Of a stretch of 64,000 nucleotides of DNA, positions 1 to 9,767 are shown piece after piece. The stretch's first letter is position 1. Each line of letters opens with the position of its first letter. The DNA is taken from the NCBI GenBank assembly GCA_036365455.1, contig JAWQUS010000004.1:2735501-2799500 (forward strand), given 5' to 3'. The notes below the pieces were generated by a model. It did no database searches and was not told where the DNA came from. It saw only the letters and a program-made list of their open reading frames with translations. The translations under genes were made by a program, and so were the position numbers. This DNA comes from Macrosoma leucophasiata. Lineage: Eukaryota > Arthropoda > Insecta > Lepidoptera > Hedylidae.

Positions 1-131
1 TGTTAAGTAATGACTGCAACCTATAGACACCCACACAATGAGAACCAGAGGTCGAAATCCAGATGCGTTGCCACTCCTGAGGCCTAAGGTGTAATCCCTC
101 TGTGCCGGAAGTTACAGGGTCGTGCGCTTCC
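1..131 (-). repeat. SINE-A fragment, cut by window start
   Basis: Matches the minus-strand SINE-A family from its 'tgatgactgcagcctatag' section through 'ctgtgccggaa', then diverges before the head. The tail lies outside the window. SINE-A (named here) is about 290 bp, runs from an ACTGGTGG head to an ACATAAAA tail, and recurs many times below. Confidence 0.8.
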
Positions 132-1414
132 TCTAAAAATATCTCTTGACACGCCCAATATTATTATTACACATTTTTTTCCAAAAACAACTCATAGTTT
201 CGAGTATTACAGCGGTCAAACAGACAAACTTCTCATCTTTATCATTATGAATGTAAGTAGGTATCCCTATATAACAGGAATCCTAACAAAAATCTAAAAA
301 AACGGTAGTTACTTTTTAAATGTTATTAAAACTGTATTTAAATGCGTAGATTATTCTTTTAAAGATCGAAACACATAGGTGTTAAATGATAAGAGAACCA
401 TTTAATTATGGTATAAAAAATACATTAATATAACGGTATCTTCTAACAGAAAATGATATCGCTATTCATTCTAAAAGAATGAGTTTGCGTTCTAGTTTTA
501 TAGAATTTGACCTCAAACGAATTCTATATTCAGAAGCATTTTTAAATGTGCAAATATTTGTTAATAAATTCATGTTTTATATGAGAAACATGTATTTTAC
601 TGTTTAAAATATATAGATCCGTAAAAATGCGGCTAAGTGCGAGCCGGTTTTGGGATCACAGTGTTCCGTACAAATAAAGCATTTCCTCCTCAAAATGGTG
701 CCATATTTAGATACATACAGGGTGTCCCAGAATGCGACGTCAAGCCGGTACTAGGTGATAGGTCAGGTTATAACAGTTATCAGAAAAATACAAAAAAAAA
801 TCTATGTCATGTATTTTAAAAATTATTACCATTTGGAAAAAAATACAGAAAATGTACACCTTGTAATGCATTTTTACTTCCCGTTTTTACAAATTTCCAC
901 TTTTTAATATTTTTTTTATTGTTTTGTAACCCTGACTAACGCTTCTGTACCTTGTAGTCTAATATTTTAACCCAACTGCTCTAATTTTAAAATTATTTCT
1001 TGTTATGAGTGTTATGTTTTTTTTTGGTATTTAATGTACTAAAAGATGATTATCAGTACTTTTTTGCAAATGAAATTGTTTGTTTTATTTGTATTATCTG
1101 TAATGGTCCTTTTATATAATCAAACAGTCTAAATAAAAAGCTGTCACAACTTATCTCGGTCCCTGTCACAACTTACCTCGGTGATAGGAGAGTTGTGACA
1201 GAGGGAGTTCTCTTTGTTTTTGTTGATTTTCTTAGAAACTATAACATTTCGATTAATTTTGTTGATTATTTTGCAACGAGAAGGAATGGAATTACATTAA
1301 TTAACATAGATCATAACTGTAAGATGTTTCTTGACCGAGATATGGCCATTAAAGTAAAAATTGTCACAACTGTCCTAGGTCTCCCCTACTAACTTCACTT
1401 ACATTTTAAAATAA
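132..1414. other. AT-rich non-coding stretch
   Basis: No gene seen. 622-675 resembles the start of the H repeat (AAGTGCGAG... GTTCCGTAC). About 720 has an 'acagggtgtccca' motif of the kind that begins some insect repeats. 1143-1198 holds two direct copies of 'ctgtcacaactta' and an inverted 'agttgtgacag', forming an 11-bp hairpin; a further 'ttgtcacaactg' occurs near 1362. Short ORFs here show no recognisable protein. Confidence 0.5.
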
Positions 1415-1701
1415 GTTTTTTTTAATGTTATGTAAGTGACAAACAATCATGCAGTTCACATTAATGTAAAGTGATGACTGCAGCCTATAGACACCCACAC
1501 AGAGATCGAAGTCAAAATGTAGATGCGTTACCACTCCTGAGGCCTAAGGTGTTATGCCTTTGTGCCGGAAATTACAGGGCCGTACATTACCACCTGACCG
1601 GAACACGATAGTGCTGAACACTACCATTTAGCGGCATGTATATTAGGTAATGCGGTGGAGCCTACACCCGCGAGCTCCGTCACTGGAGCTCTACCACCAG
1701 T
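1415..1701 (-). repeat. SINE-A, full length
   Basis: Reversed oligo-A tail at the left (poly-T, then 'atgtaagtgacaaacaatc'), body, and head 'gagctctaccaccagt' at the right edge. It is about 287 bp. Some substitutions in the tail (caatcatgc for caagcatgc) show it is not recent. Confidence 0.85.
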
Positions 1702-2022
1702 TAATGATAGGCAGCGGCCAACAAGCACGGGTAACATGTATGTCACCTCAAACCTTTAAACCAAACACACCGCAAAACTAGTAACAAGTTTCTGTGGAAG
1801 GTATAAACAATAAACTGTGTTGGTTATGTTCTGCATAAACAAGAAAACAATTCGGCTTCAATGGCAATGTGACGTGTATTAGCGAAAGCCGACCTCACTT
1901 GCATAAAGCGCATCCTGTTTCTCAACGTCTCTAGATGTGTACCATTGAGACATTATTGCTAGTAACCATGGTAGCGTCATCCGGTAACAAGCTCCCTTTA
2001 CAAGTATCATCTTCTTATTAAA

Positions 2023-2268
2023 TACTAGCTGCTGCCCTCGGCTCCGCCCGCGTGTAGGTCGTTTTTAGCGTAACTTGTGGAAACTCATCAAATCATACCA
2101 TGGCATTCCATATAAATCTTTTTTCTTAATATAAAGTATTCTATAATCTAAGTCAGCTAATACCCTATCTGTATAACAAATTTCATGAAAATCCGTTCAG
2201 TAGTTTTGGCGTGATTGACGGACAAACATCCAAACAAAGAAACTTTCACATTTAAGAAATTAGTATGT
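2023..2268 (+). repeat. F repeat, older variant
   Basis: Begins 'actagctgctgccctcggc', the decayed F signature ('actagc ... cccgcggcttcgcccgcg'). It ends with the typical 'aaatccgttcagtagttttggcgtgattga' type sequence, a run of 'acaaacatccaaacaaa' and 'aaattagtatg'. F repeats are short non-autonomous elements common in moths and butterflies. I cannot assign the mobilising enzyme. Confidence 0.6.
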
Positions 2269-2566
2269 TGATGTTACGGCTAATACCCGAAGTAGCCGTA
2301 CTTCTGTTATATCCAGCTAAAACTAGGTATAGACCACGGCGCCTCCGACTTAGCCAGGTTAGGTAGGAAATAATATCAAATGGCGGTACGCAGTTCGCCG
2401 TGACAACTAGTTTATAATAAATATGAAAACTCAGAAATTGGTAATCCCACCAATTTTTATACTCAGTTCTCAACAACACATTTTAATTCTACTATCTCCA
2501 CTCTTTGCTTATCTTGAAAAGGATTAAACTTGACCCCAAAATCATCCGAAGGGCGAGAATGCTGTC

Positions 2567-2735
2567 ATAACGGCCCGGCCTGCGCCTGCGCCGCTCCAAT
2601 GCGCTCGACACACAAACCAGGTGCCACACTAGCTCCCGAACTGGCCTAGATATTTTGATTTCCTTTCCGTTGTGATAGTTCTTGAATGCCACTGAGTTGT
2701 CTAGTTGGTAGTAAATCACGATCGTAACTGTTCTG
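2567..2735 (+). repeat. N repeat, copy 1 (unclassified)
   Basis: Shares 'actagctcc', 'ctggcctagat', 'ttgatttcctttc' and 'aaatcacgatcgtaac' with 4603-4715 and 6345-6475. Three divergent copies in the same orientation make it a dispersed repeat. No terminal structure or coding potential was seen. Confidence 0.5.
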
Positions 2736-2779
2736 TTGTGTTTTGCAAACGTATGCGAGAGAATTAAAACTTAAAGATT

Positions 2780-3172
2780 GTTTTATATTATTTCGCATTA
2801 ACACATGCTTGTGAAATATATTTTATTTTTAAAGAAAAATGGAAATAAAAATTTGACTTCAGACGAGACTCGAACTCGCGACCTACTGGGAATCTAGATA
2901 AAACAATTATTAAGGGTAAAAGCGACTTCTTTACGATATTCAATAAACTGAAAAGTCTATTATATCGGTTGCCTAACTAGCATAGTTGGTAATAGATGGC
3001 GCTGCTGCTACCATAAAGCAATGCAATAGATGTGAAGGAAAGATTTGACAAATCGGGCAGGGCTTCAGTAGCTCAATTGGAAGAGCGGCTGGACTAGATT
3101 CCCAGTAGGTCGCGAGTTCGAGTCTCGTCTGAAGTCAAATTTTTCTTTCCATTTTTCTTTAAAAATAAAATA
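2780..3172 (-). mobile_element. tR-FB retroposon, copy 1 (internally inverted, tRNA-containing)
   Basis: A 393-bp insertion flanked by the 15-bp duplication TAAAACTTAAAGATT at 2765-2779 and 3173-3187. Sense is the minus strand. The left end is the element's 3' end ('gttttatattatttcgc' reversed) followed by the tail and the 3' part of the tRNA. The sequence then inverts near 2901, and 2902-3172 is an antisense pass through the unit. That pass contains a complete 76-nt tRNA-like segment on the plus strand (3061-3136): acceptor GGCTTCA/TGAAGTC, D-arm GCTC/GAGC, T-arm GCGAG/CTCGT, box A TAGCTCAATTGG and box B AGTTCGAGTCT. The antisense arm also runs 8 nt past the unit start into the preceding unit's tail, so the template was longer than one unit. 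Only LINE-type target-primed reverse transcription readily gives such a duplication. The partner LINE is unknown. Confidence 0.85.
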
Positions 3173-3206
3173 TAAAACTTAAAGATTAGGTTAGATACTT
3201 ATAAAG

Positions 3207-3462
3207 AACTAGCGGACCCGGCAAACTTCGTATTGCCTCAGAATGAATTAATGTGTCAAAGGTTTGATGGATACGGACTATTTGCATGGAAAAATGAAAT
3301 TGTGTTTTTTACTATTCCTCTTCAATTTCTTCATATTCTTACCTTTTTAACCTTCCCTGGACTTCCAAAAATTATTCGAAACCAAAATTAGCCAAATCGG
3401 TATAGCCGTTCAAGTTTTAGCGAGACTAACGAACAGCAATTGATTTTTATACATATAGAAGA
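3207..3462 (+). repeat. F repeat, decayed
   Basis: Starts 'actagcggacccggcaaac' and contains 'aaaattagccaaatcggtatagccgttcaag', the line of sequence that usually precedes the end of this repeat type. It ends near 'atacatatagaag'. Internal sequence differs from the other F copies in the window. Confidence 0.5.
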
Positions 3463-3583
3463 TTACGTTATTTACGTTATATACATTTTTATAAACAATG
3501 ACAAAATTCTATTTGTTGATGACGCTACTTTCATGGGAATAACGCTTGAATCGAAGTTACAATGGGGACTACATATTGGGGAG

Positions 3584-3861
3584 TTTTTTTATATGTAAAG
3601 GAAGTGGCAAACAAGCATGCACTTCACATTGATGTTAAGTGATGACTGCGGCCTATAGACACTTACACAAAGACCAAGGTCAAAATGCAGATTCGTTACC
3701 ACTCCTGAGGCCTAAGGTGTTATGTCTCTGTACCGGAATTTACAGAGCCGTACGGCTCTGTAAATTCCGGTACAGAGACATAACACCTGACCGGAACACG
3801 ATAGTGCTGAACACTACCATTTAGCGGCAAGTACATTAGGTAATGCCTTCGCCCGCGAGCT
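3584..3861 (-). repeat. SINE-A carrying a 74-bp perfect palindrome
   Basis: Reversed A-tail at 3584 and head ending 'cgcccgcgagct' at 3861. The head is truncated before the final 'ctaccaccagt'. Inside, 3715-3788 is an exact palindrome: two 36-nt arms around a central TA, made by duplicating the 'aggtgttatgtctctg' region in inverted orientation. The inverted duplication replaces part of the normal body. Confidence 0.85.
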
Positions 3862-4556
3862 CAAAAGAGTTAGCGAAACGTTTGAGTTCCGCAGCTTATG
3901 CTGTTAGGAAAATTAGGTAATTAACTGATAAGACACTGCAAAACTTGTATATTTTAGCTATATTCACAGTGTCATGTCTTATGGTATTTTATTGTGGGGT
4001 CGAGCGGCAGACATGGAATCAATTTTTGTATTACAGAAGAGAGCCATTAGAGTGATGTATAACTTACGTAGTCGTGATTCTTTGAAATAACTATTTAAAG
4101 AAATAAATGTAATGACATGCCCTTGCCAATACATCTATGAAAATGTACTTTTAGCGCGGAAAAATTTACATCTGTTTGATAAAATCTCCGATAGGCAAAG
4201 TTATAATACAAGGAATAAGAACAAGTTGTCTCTGTCAAGTTTTAGACTGACGAAAACTAATACATCTTTCCTAAAATATAGTGCAGAATATTATAACCAG
4301 ATCCCATCCTGGATTGCTGAACTCACCGATAGCAAGTTCAAAACATTTAATGCACTCTGTGTAAAAAGGCTTACCTACTATAAACTCGAGGGCTATCTCA
4401 AGGATAGAAATGTTTGGCTAATAGGGACCTGGCGTGAAGATACATACATACTTTAAGTGTAATCCTTGATTGGCCATATTGTTAGATTTTTTGTTCTGTA
4501 CTTATATAACTTATGTATCGTTGTTTGATTACCAATAAATAAATAAATAAATAAAT
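3862..4556 (+). pseudogene. Jockey-like LINE relic, C-terminal end of reverse-transcriptase ORF
   Basis: The translation resembles the C-terminal part of Jockey-type non-LTR reverse transcriptases. 'AKRLSSAAYAVRKIR' lies at about 3873, then a frame change. A long frame from 3974 begins MSYGILLWGRAADMESIF, continues with the characteristic LQKRAIR, and is broken by a TAA at 4088. It then runs from 4112 through 'YIYENVL', 'NLHLFDK' and 'YNTRNK' to a stop near 4456. Catalytic YADD and everything upstream are absent, so it is a 5'-truncated dead copy. It ends in an (AATA)n tail at about 4535-4556, as expected for the 3' end. It abuts SINE-A on its left. Confidence 0.75.
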
Positions 4557-4602
4557 GCTGATCTAGGTTCCACAAGGTTGTTAAAAAAACAAATTCAGTT
4601 AG

Positions 4603-4715
4603 TTCAACTCACCGGTCTAGATGCTTTGATTTCCTTTCTAACACTAACGGTAAGGTATACAGTTTTATTTTGTTCGTATGTTGCTGAGCGGAGTAAGTCA
4701 CGATTGTCACATCAA
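4603..4715 (+). repeat. N repeat, copy 2 (unclassified)
   Basis: Shares 'ggtctagatgctttgatttc' and 'gtaagtcacgattgtcac' with 2567-2735 and 6345-6475. No ends defined. Confidence 0.45.
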
Positions 4716-4907
4716 GCTTAAGGGTGCTTTTCCACAAAGATGTGCTATGCAGCTATGGTACGCTACGAAAATATGTGACCGTTCCCACCAGCGACAACAG
4801 GTTTCCACCGATGCAATGCTATATAGCTGTACGAGGAAGATCCGCTTTGAAAAGCATCTATAGCTCGCATCCATAGCACGCATTCTTCCATGTAAAAAAC
4901 ATTTATT

Positions 4908-5190
4908 TTCAATGTATTGAAAGTGGCAAACAAGCATGCAGTTCACATTGATGTTAAGTGGTGATTGCAGCCTATAGACACTTACACAGAGACCGGAGGT
5001 CTAAATGCAGATGAGTTACCACTTCTGAGGCCTGAGGTGTTGTGCCTCTGTGCCGGAAATTACAAGACCGTACATTACTACCTGACCGGAACACGATAGT
5101 GCTACAACACTACCATTTAGCGGCATGTATATTAGGTAATGCGGTGGTGCCTACGCCTGCGAGCTCCGTCACTGGACCTCTACCACCAGT
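4908..5190 (-). repeat. SINE-A, full length
   Basis: From 'aatgtattgaaagtggcaa' (reversed tail, oligo-A nearly lost) to 'ctctaccaccagt'. All family blocks are present in order. Confidence 0.85.
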
Positions 5191-5232
5191 AAAATGTTAA
5201 AAGTTTGATATCCACCAATCATACTCATTGGT

Positions 5233-5336
5233 GCACTGGTGCATTGGTCTTTGTGTGGGTGTCTGTAGGCTGCAGTCATCACTTAACATCAATGTGAACT
5301 GCATGCTTGTTTGCCACTTGCATTACATATTAAAAA
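5233..5336 (+). repeat. SINE-A, 3' end only
   Basis: 'ggtctttgtgtgggtgtct' through 'gtttgccacttgcattacat' and a short A-run. It is 5' truncated, as usual for incomplete reverse transcription. Confidence 0.75.
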
Positions 5337-5512
5337 ACTGGTTGCCTGTAAAGTCGGTTTTACGGGCGAAGATTTTACGTGACAACGTCTTTTTCTCGGT
5401 AGAAAGGCATTCGCCGGTCCGGCAGGCCTCTCTCTCGTTCGGTGACTCATCGTTACGTTACCGGGCGTTACACTTTTTCATGAGTGACTCCGAGCCGCAA
5501 CCTAATTTAAGA

Positions 5513-5595
5513 CGCGCACACCCGACCCGCACCCGTATCGCTTGACCGAGTATGTTGCTTTCGTTCTACACCAGCCGCTGGGCGATGCGCGCTTC
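5513..5595 (-). repeat. 5S-SINE head fragment
   Basis: Reverse strand reads 'gcgcgcatcgcccagcggc', then a section matching the 5S-like head of the fuller copies at 12228 and 39453, down to 'gggtcgggtgtgcgc'. The body is missing. The preceding 5345-5512 is GC-richer and looks repetitive but has no second copy in the window. Confidence 0.55.
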
Positions 5596-5748
5596 ATTAC
5601 CTAATTTATCTGCCGCTAAATAGTAGTGTATAGCACTATCGTGTTGCGATTAGATGGTAATGTATGGCCCCATAATAACTATCACACAGACATAATAACT
5701 AAGGTCTCAAAGGTCGGGCGGTAGGGGGTCTCAACGCATCTGCATTTT
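5596..5748 (+). repeat. SINE-A, old subfamily, partial
   Basis: Runs 'cattacctaatttatctgcc' to 'catctgcattttgacctc'. It carries the old-subfamily markers (TTAGATGGTAATGTATGGCCCC and CATAATAACTAAGGTCTC type variants). Head missing, joined directly to the 5S fragment. Confidence 0.7.
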
Positions 5749-5950
5749 GACCTCAAGACGTCGTCAGGGGGTCAATGTATATGCGTTGCCACTTCCAAGG
5801 CCTGAGCTGTTATGCTTTTTGAGTCGGAAATTACATCGCATTACCACTTGACCGGAATACGATAGCTCTGAACACTTAAGCGGCAAGTATATTAAGTAAT
5901 CCGATTGTATCTACACCTTGAGCTCTGACACTGGAGCTCTATTACCAGTA
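5749..5950 (-). repeat. SINE-A, partial, head-to-head with next copy
   Basis: 'atgcgttgccacttccaagg' through 'gagctctattaccagt'. Together with 5963-6258 it forms a head-to-head inverted pair separated by only about 12 bp. Confidence 0.75.
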
Positions 5951-5962
5951 AACTACTGGAGT

Positions 5963-6258
5963 TTACTTGTGATAGAGCTCCAGTGATGGAACTCGAGGGC
6001 GTAGGCACCATCGCATTACCTAATCTATCTGCCGCCAAATGGTAGTGTTCAGCACTATCGTGTTCCAGTTAGATGGTGATGTACGGCCCCGTAGTAACTA
6101 TCACAGAGGAAAAAAGATCTTAGTCCTCAGAGATTGCCATCTCGCGCATCTGCACTTTGAGCTCTGGTTCTTGTGTAGATGTCTATAGGCTGCATTCGTC
6201 ACTAAACATCAATGTGAACAGCATGATTGTTAGCTACTACCATCACATAAAAAAAGTA
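5963..6258 (+). repeat. SINE-A, old subfamily, near full length
   Basis: Head 'gatagagctccagtgatgg' to tail 'accatcacataaaaaaa'. Diagnostic old-subfamily text: 'ctcgagggcgtaggcaccat', 'ttccagttagatggtgatg', 'ggccccgtagtaactatc'. Confidence 0.8.
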
Positions 6259-6344
6259 AACTTTACAGAACTTAAGGTCTTAAGCTCTTTACATACAGAT
6301 GGTGTTTATTTTTTAAACAACATTACGTAGAAACTTGCGCATGA

Positions 6345-6475
6345 CCACATGACTACAAACCGGGTGTCAAACTAGCTCCTTATCTGGCCTAGATGATTTG
6401 ATTTCCTTTCTGTTAAATAGTTTTAGTTTGTATGTATGTTGTTTTTGCTGTGTAAATCGCGATTGTAACCTTGGC
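6345..6475 (+). repeat. N repeat, copy 3 (unclassified)
   Basis: 'actagctccttatctggcc', 'gatttgatttcctttctg' and 'gtaaatcgcgattgtaacc' match the two upstream copies. Confidence 0.5.
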
Positions 6476-6677
6476 ATATTTTAATAAACTTTTACATGAT
6501 TTTTATGTCTAATCCAGACTCTTGCGAGTCGCCGTAGGGGCTCTCGATACTAGCCTTGACGAGTGGAGGCTAGCCATCCACAATCTCGATTTATTCAATT
6601 ACCCGCTGGTGGTTTACTTGCTTCACCCACTCGCGTTCTTGGACTCGCGTTCAAGAACCGATACAAAGCTTTCTTTT

Positions 6678-6731
6678 ACTGGTGGTAGAGCTCCAGTGAC
6701 GGAGCTCGCGGGCGTAGGCACCACCGCATTA
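6678..6731 (+). repeat. SINE-A head fragment
   Basis: 'actggtggtagagctccag' through 'ccaccgcatta', then it stops. The 3' part is missing, so this copy was broken after insertion. Confidence 0.75.
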
Positions 6732-6756
6732 CACGCATATTGTCTTTTATTGAAAT

Positions 6757-7072
6757 AAACGTAACGTAACTTCACGCCTGTAATCCCCGAAAGGGTAGGC
6801 AGAGGTAAATGCATGCATTCAAGCATACATGCAAACACCCACGATTCTCCGGTTACGTTTTGGCCCATGTAACAGGTGGCAAGCCTGTTGACATCACCGG
6901 GCACATTACCAAACTTCGAGGTACTAGGAAATTTCCAGAAAATGGAAAAATCCCAATTGAACCAGAGACAAAGGACTTTACACCATTATCTCTGATAACC
7001 CCCTACCGGGAATCGAACCCAGGACCTCAGCGTAGTAGTAGTGGCCTGCTACCACTAGGCTACCGAGGCAGT
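6757..7072 (-). repeat. SINE-B, full length (tRNA-derived)
   Basis: On the minus strand it begins ACTGCCTCGGTAGCCTAGTGG (box A TAGCCTAGTGG) with box B GGTTCGATTCC 40 nt on, which is a tRNA-type RNA polymerase III promoter. A 230-nt body follows, with 3' end 'ggcgtgaagttacgtt'. The 3' end shares 'CTCTGCCTACCCC' and 'GGCGTGAAG' with the RTE-type LINE tail at 35783-35977. About 13 copies occur in the window. Confidence 0.88.
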
Positions 7073-7909
7073 TTGAAATAAAAGTAAGATGATAATGAGA
7101 TCGCTATAAAATATGGTGGTATAGTGAATTTATCGCGAATAGGAACGAAAAAAGACACCAATTTTTTTCAAAAACATTTTTAAAGCACTTGTGAAATTAT
7201 AACACTTTATTTCGTTTAGTACTTTTTTAATTCTCACGAGCTTACTCTGACCCCTTCTTGCCTTTCAATTGTGAGTCTACGCCATCAAAAAACAAAGGAA
7301 AAAACATAACTTCAGTTGTTAAACGGTATTGCAATAAGACGTCAGAGCACGGGCCTCGATCTGGTCTAGATGCTGGCTTAATTATATTATCTTTTTAGCT
7401 GTCATTTATTTTTGCGGTTAGGAATGTTGGAGGCTTGGTTTAGTGTTGCAAAGAGGTAAAGATTGTATATTTGTTACCATTTGGAAAATAATTGTCCATT
7501 TGAAAAAAATCTCGAAGAGGTCTGTAACAAGAAACAAAAGAAAAAAACGCGTCTTTATGTACGAATGTAGTAGGTATGTAAGAAATATTTGATACAAGTT
7601 GTCCCTAACTCAGCGTGTGCTGGTTGAGGGACAACCAGTGCTGGTCTTCGAGAAACGGGAGTTAGGGCCCCTAAACAGGACACTCTAGTGGGTTTGATTC
7701 CGCTAGCTCTACGTTAAAAAAAAGTTTTTCGTTCGCTTTTACACTGAGAGTGAGTCACACAGATCACCGCATTACATAATCTGTCTACCCTGAAATGGTT
7801 TTCAGTTTAATCGTGTTTTGGTTAAGGGCCAATAAAGATACTCATAAACCTTAAAACTTTAAAAATATATAGCTATGAATAATGAGTGAAGTAAAATTGA
7901 TCAAATCTC
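7073..7909. other. Non-coding stretch, no clear element
   Basis: AT-rich. 7366-7390 ('tctggtctagatgctgg') may be a remnant of the N repeat. 7598-7640 has a small hairpin built on 'gttgtccct/agggacaac'. 7690-7705 contains 'ggtttgattcc', a lone box-B-like match without a tRNA around it. Confidence 0.4.
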
Positions 7910-8130
7910 AATTCATCATCATCATCATCATATCAGCCATAAGACGTCCACTGCTGAACATAGGCCTCCCCCAAGGACCTCCATGCCGACCGATCGGAAG
8001 CGACGTGCATCCAGCGGGTGCCTGCAGCCTTGATCAGGTCGTCGGTCCATCTTGCAGGTGGACGTCCTACGCTGCGTTTGCCGATACGTGGTCTCCACTC
8101 GAGAACCTTTCTGCCCCAGCGGCTATCTAA
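7910..8130 (-). pseudogene. RTE-type LINE relic, last ~70 codons plus (ATG)n tail
   Basis: The minus strand encodes the end of a LINE reverse transcriptase with the characteristic 'GRKVLEWRP', 'GRPPARWTDDLI' and 'WRSLGEAYVQQ...' type text, although with damage. It is followed by 'ggctgatatgatgatgat', a short-repeat tail. The same segment in the opposite orientation lies at 55140-55425. Strongly 5' truncated. Confidence 0.7.
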
Positions 8131-8551
8131 TCTATATAAATCTCAATTGTTTCGTCACAAATAATATATCTGTAATACTTTTCTAATATCGTAGATATTC
8201 AACTTTTTAATAAGCTTTACATATTTATTAGTAGAAATATCGTCACATTCTTTAGAAATGATCAGGTTTCGTGTCGAAAATACTTTGCGATAGATATCGA
8301 TGAGTTAATACGGTAATGATTATTTATGAGCAATGTCACCATATATTATGTTTCTGAAATTTTATTCCCATCAAATAATTTAGTTGTAATACAAATTGAC
8401 CAATTGACTCTTATGAAAACATGTTCTTCATTTTGAAGACGAAATTCTTAGATCGGTATAAAAATATCCTTCAGACCGAATTTTGGTCACGGCGCGGCGA
8501 CTAATCTCAACGGAGATTGGCCGCCTGCGCATGCGCGGGAGATTTGTATAG
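8131..8551. other. AT-rich stretch, nothing recognised
   Basis: No gene or repeat supported. GC-richer around 8489-8540 ('gcctgcgcatgcgcggg'). Confidence 0.4.
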
Positions 8552-9098
8552 TATACTAGCGGCCCGCCCCTGCTTCGCGCGGGTGCAATGTTACATACCC
8601 TCTCCTATTCATCTTAGCGTGATGATTATAGATATAGCCTAAAGCCTTCCTCGATATCTTCTATAGTTTAGGCAGCGTTCGCAAAATTAGTAACTTTTCT
8701 GATTGATTTTTTACACCTTGTGTCTGAAAAACCCAAATATCTTACGGAACGCTATTTTTTCCAAAATAAAATATAGCCTATGTTACCCGTAGATAATGTA
8801 GCTTTCGAATAGTGAAATAAACTATAAAATATATTCCTCGATATCTTTTATAGTTTAGGCAGCGTACGCAAAATAAGTAACTTTTCTGGTTGATTTTTTA
8901 CATCTTGTGTCGGAAAAACCCAAATATCTTACGGAACGCTATTTTTTCCAAAATAAAATATAGCCTATGTTACCCGTGGATAATGTAGCTTCCGAATAGT
9001 GAAAGAATTTTTAAAATCGGTCTAGTAGTTATTGAGCCTATTAATTACAAACAAACAAACAAAAAATATTACCTCTTTATAATATTAGTTTAGATTAG
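8552..9098 (+). repeat. F repeat with internal 187-bp tandem duplication
   Basis: Starts 'actagcggcccgcccctgc' and ends 'tttataatattagtttagat'. The internal section is present twice, at 8647-8833 and 8834 to about 9003, each beginning 'ttcctcgatatctt' and ending 'cgaatagtgaaa'. The halves differ at about ten positions, so the duplication is not very recent. Confidence 0.75.
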
Positions 9099-9366
9099 AT
9101 GTATAGCGGACAGGTGTATGTGCAAACACAGGTGCACTCTGTATTCCCTCACTCTCTTAATCCGACGCGACGGCAATCTTACACGACCGGAGAGAGATCG
9201 GGCGCAGGCCCAACGGCTTTACGTGCTCTCCGAAGCTCCGTACTTACTACTAATAGGAATTTCCTCACAGAAAAAACCCAATAACAGATTTTACCGACCT
9301 GGGGATCGAACCCGGGATCTCAGGCTTCACCATCCCGATTGCGACCACTGGCCAAACGAGGCGGTT
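9094..9366 (-). repeat. SINE-C (tRNA-derived)
   Basis: The minus strand starts 'aaccgcctcgtttggccagt' (box A TGGCCAGTGG) with box B GGTTCGATCCC about 45 nt later. The body reads 'cgcccgatctctctccgg' and 'gagagtgagggaatacag'. This tRNA-headed SINE resembles families known from moths. It is the only copy in the window, inserted against the F repeat end. Confidence 0.7.
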
Positions 9367-9553
9367 GATCGAGATCGGTATACTTTATTAATCGGTATAT
9401 TTATTTTATTTATTTACGTTTAATTTACAAATTTAGTTAATCAAAACATATAGTAATTCTATATTATATGTTAAAAAAAACGTTTTAAATTGATTTTGGC
9501 AATTTTGAAATGCTCCTGTTATAGTATGTTTTTAGGTTTTCGCGAGCTACACT

Positions 9554-9699
9554 CATTGAAATAAAACTTGTTTTCGGATTTATCTCGCGTACATATATTA
9601 CGGAAGCTGAAAAGCGACCGAAACGTCGGGTTCGATTTTAAATAATCATTTTAGTTTAATATACGCGAGATAAATCCGAAAACTAGTATTATTTCAATG
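9554..9699. repeat. Small inverted-repeat element
   Basis: 38-bp terminal inverted repeats at 9554-9591 and 9662-9699 ('cattgaaataaaacttgttt' and its complement) differ at only two positions, around a 70-bp middle containing 'cgaaacgtcgggttcg'. Foldback or MITE-like. No clear target duplication. Confidence 0.65.
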
Positions 9700-9767
9700 A
9701 ATGCTTCTGTTGTTTGTCTTTGCCCTAAATAACAACAGTGTACCTTAATTACACTATTACACCTATA

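Noticed and set aside
3061..3136. Functional host tRNA
   Set aside because: The cloverleaf is nearly complete, but the anticodon arm has a mismatch or a 9-nt loop, and the same sequence repeats in every tR-FB copy. It is retroposon-borne.
2780..3172. tR-FB as a cut-and-paste MITE because of its inverted ends
   Set aside because: The duplications are 12-15 bp and variable in sequence and length. The two ends are not symmetrical (only one has the full tail), and the inversion breakpoints differ. A TIR transposon would give fixed-length duplications and symmetrical ends.
4112..4456. 114-codon frame as an independent gene
   Set aside because: It continues in frame across a stop into upstream Jockey-like LINE text, so it is the end of a dead LINE ORF.
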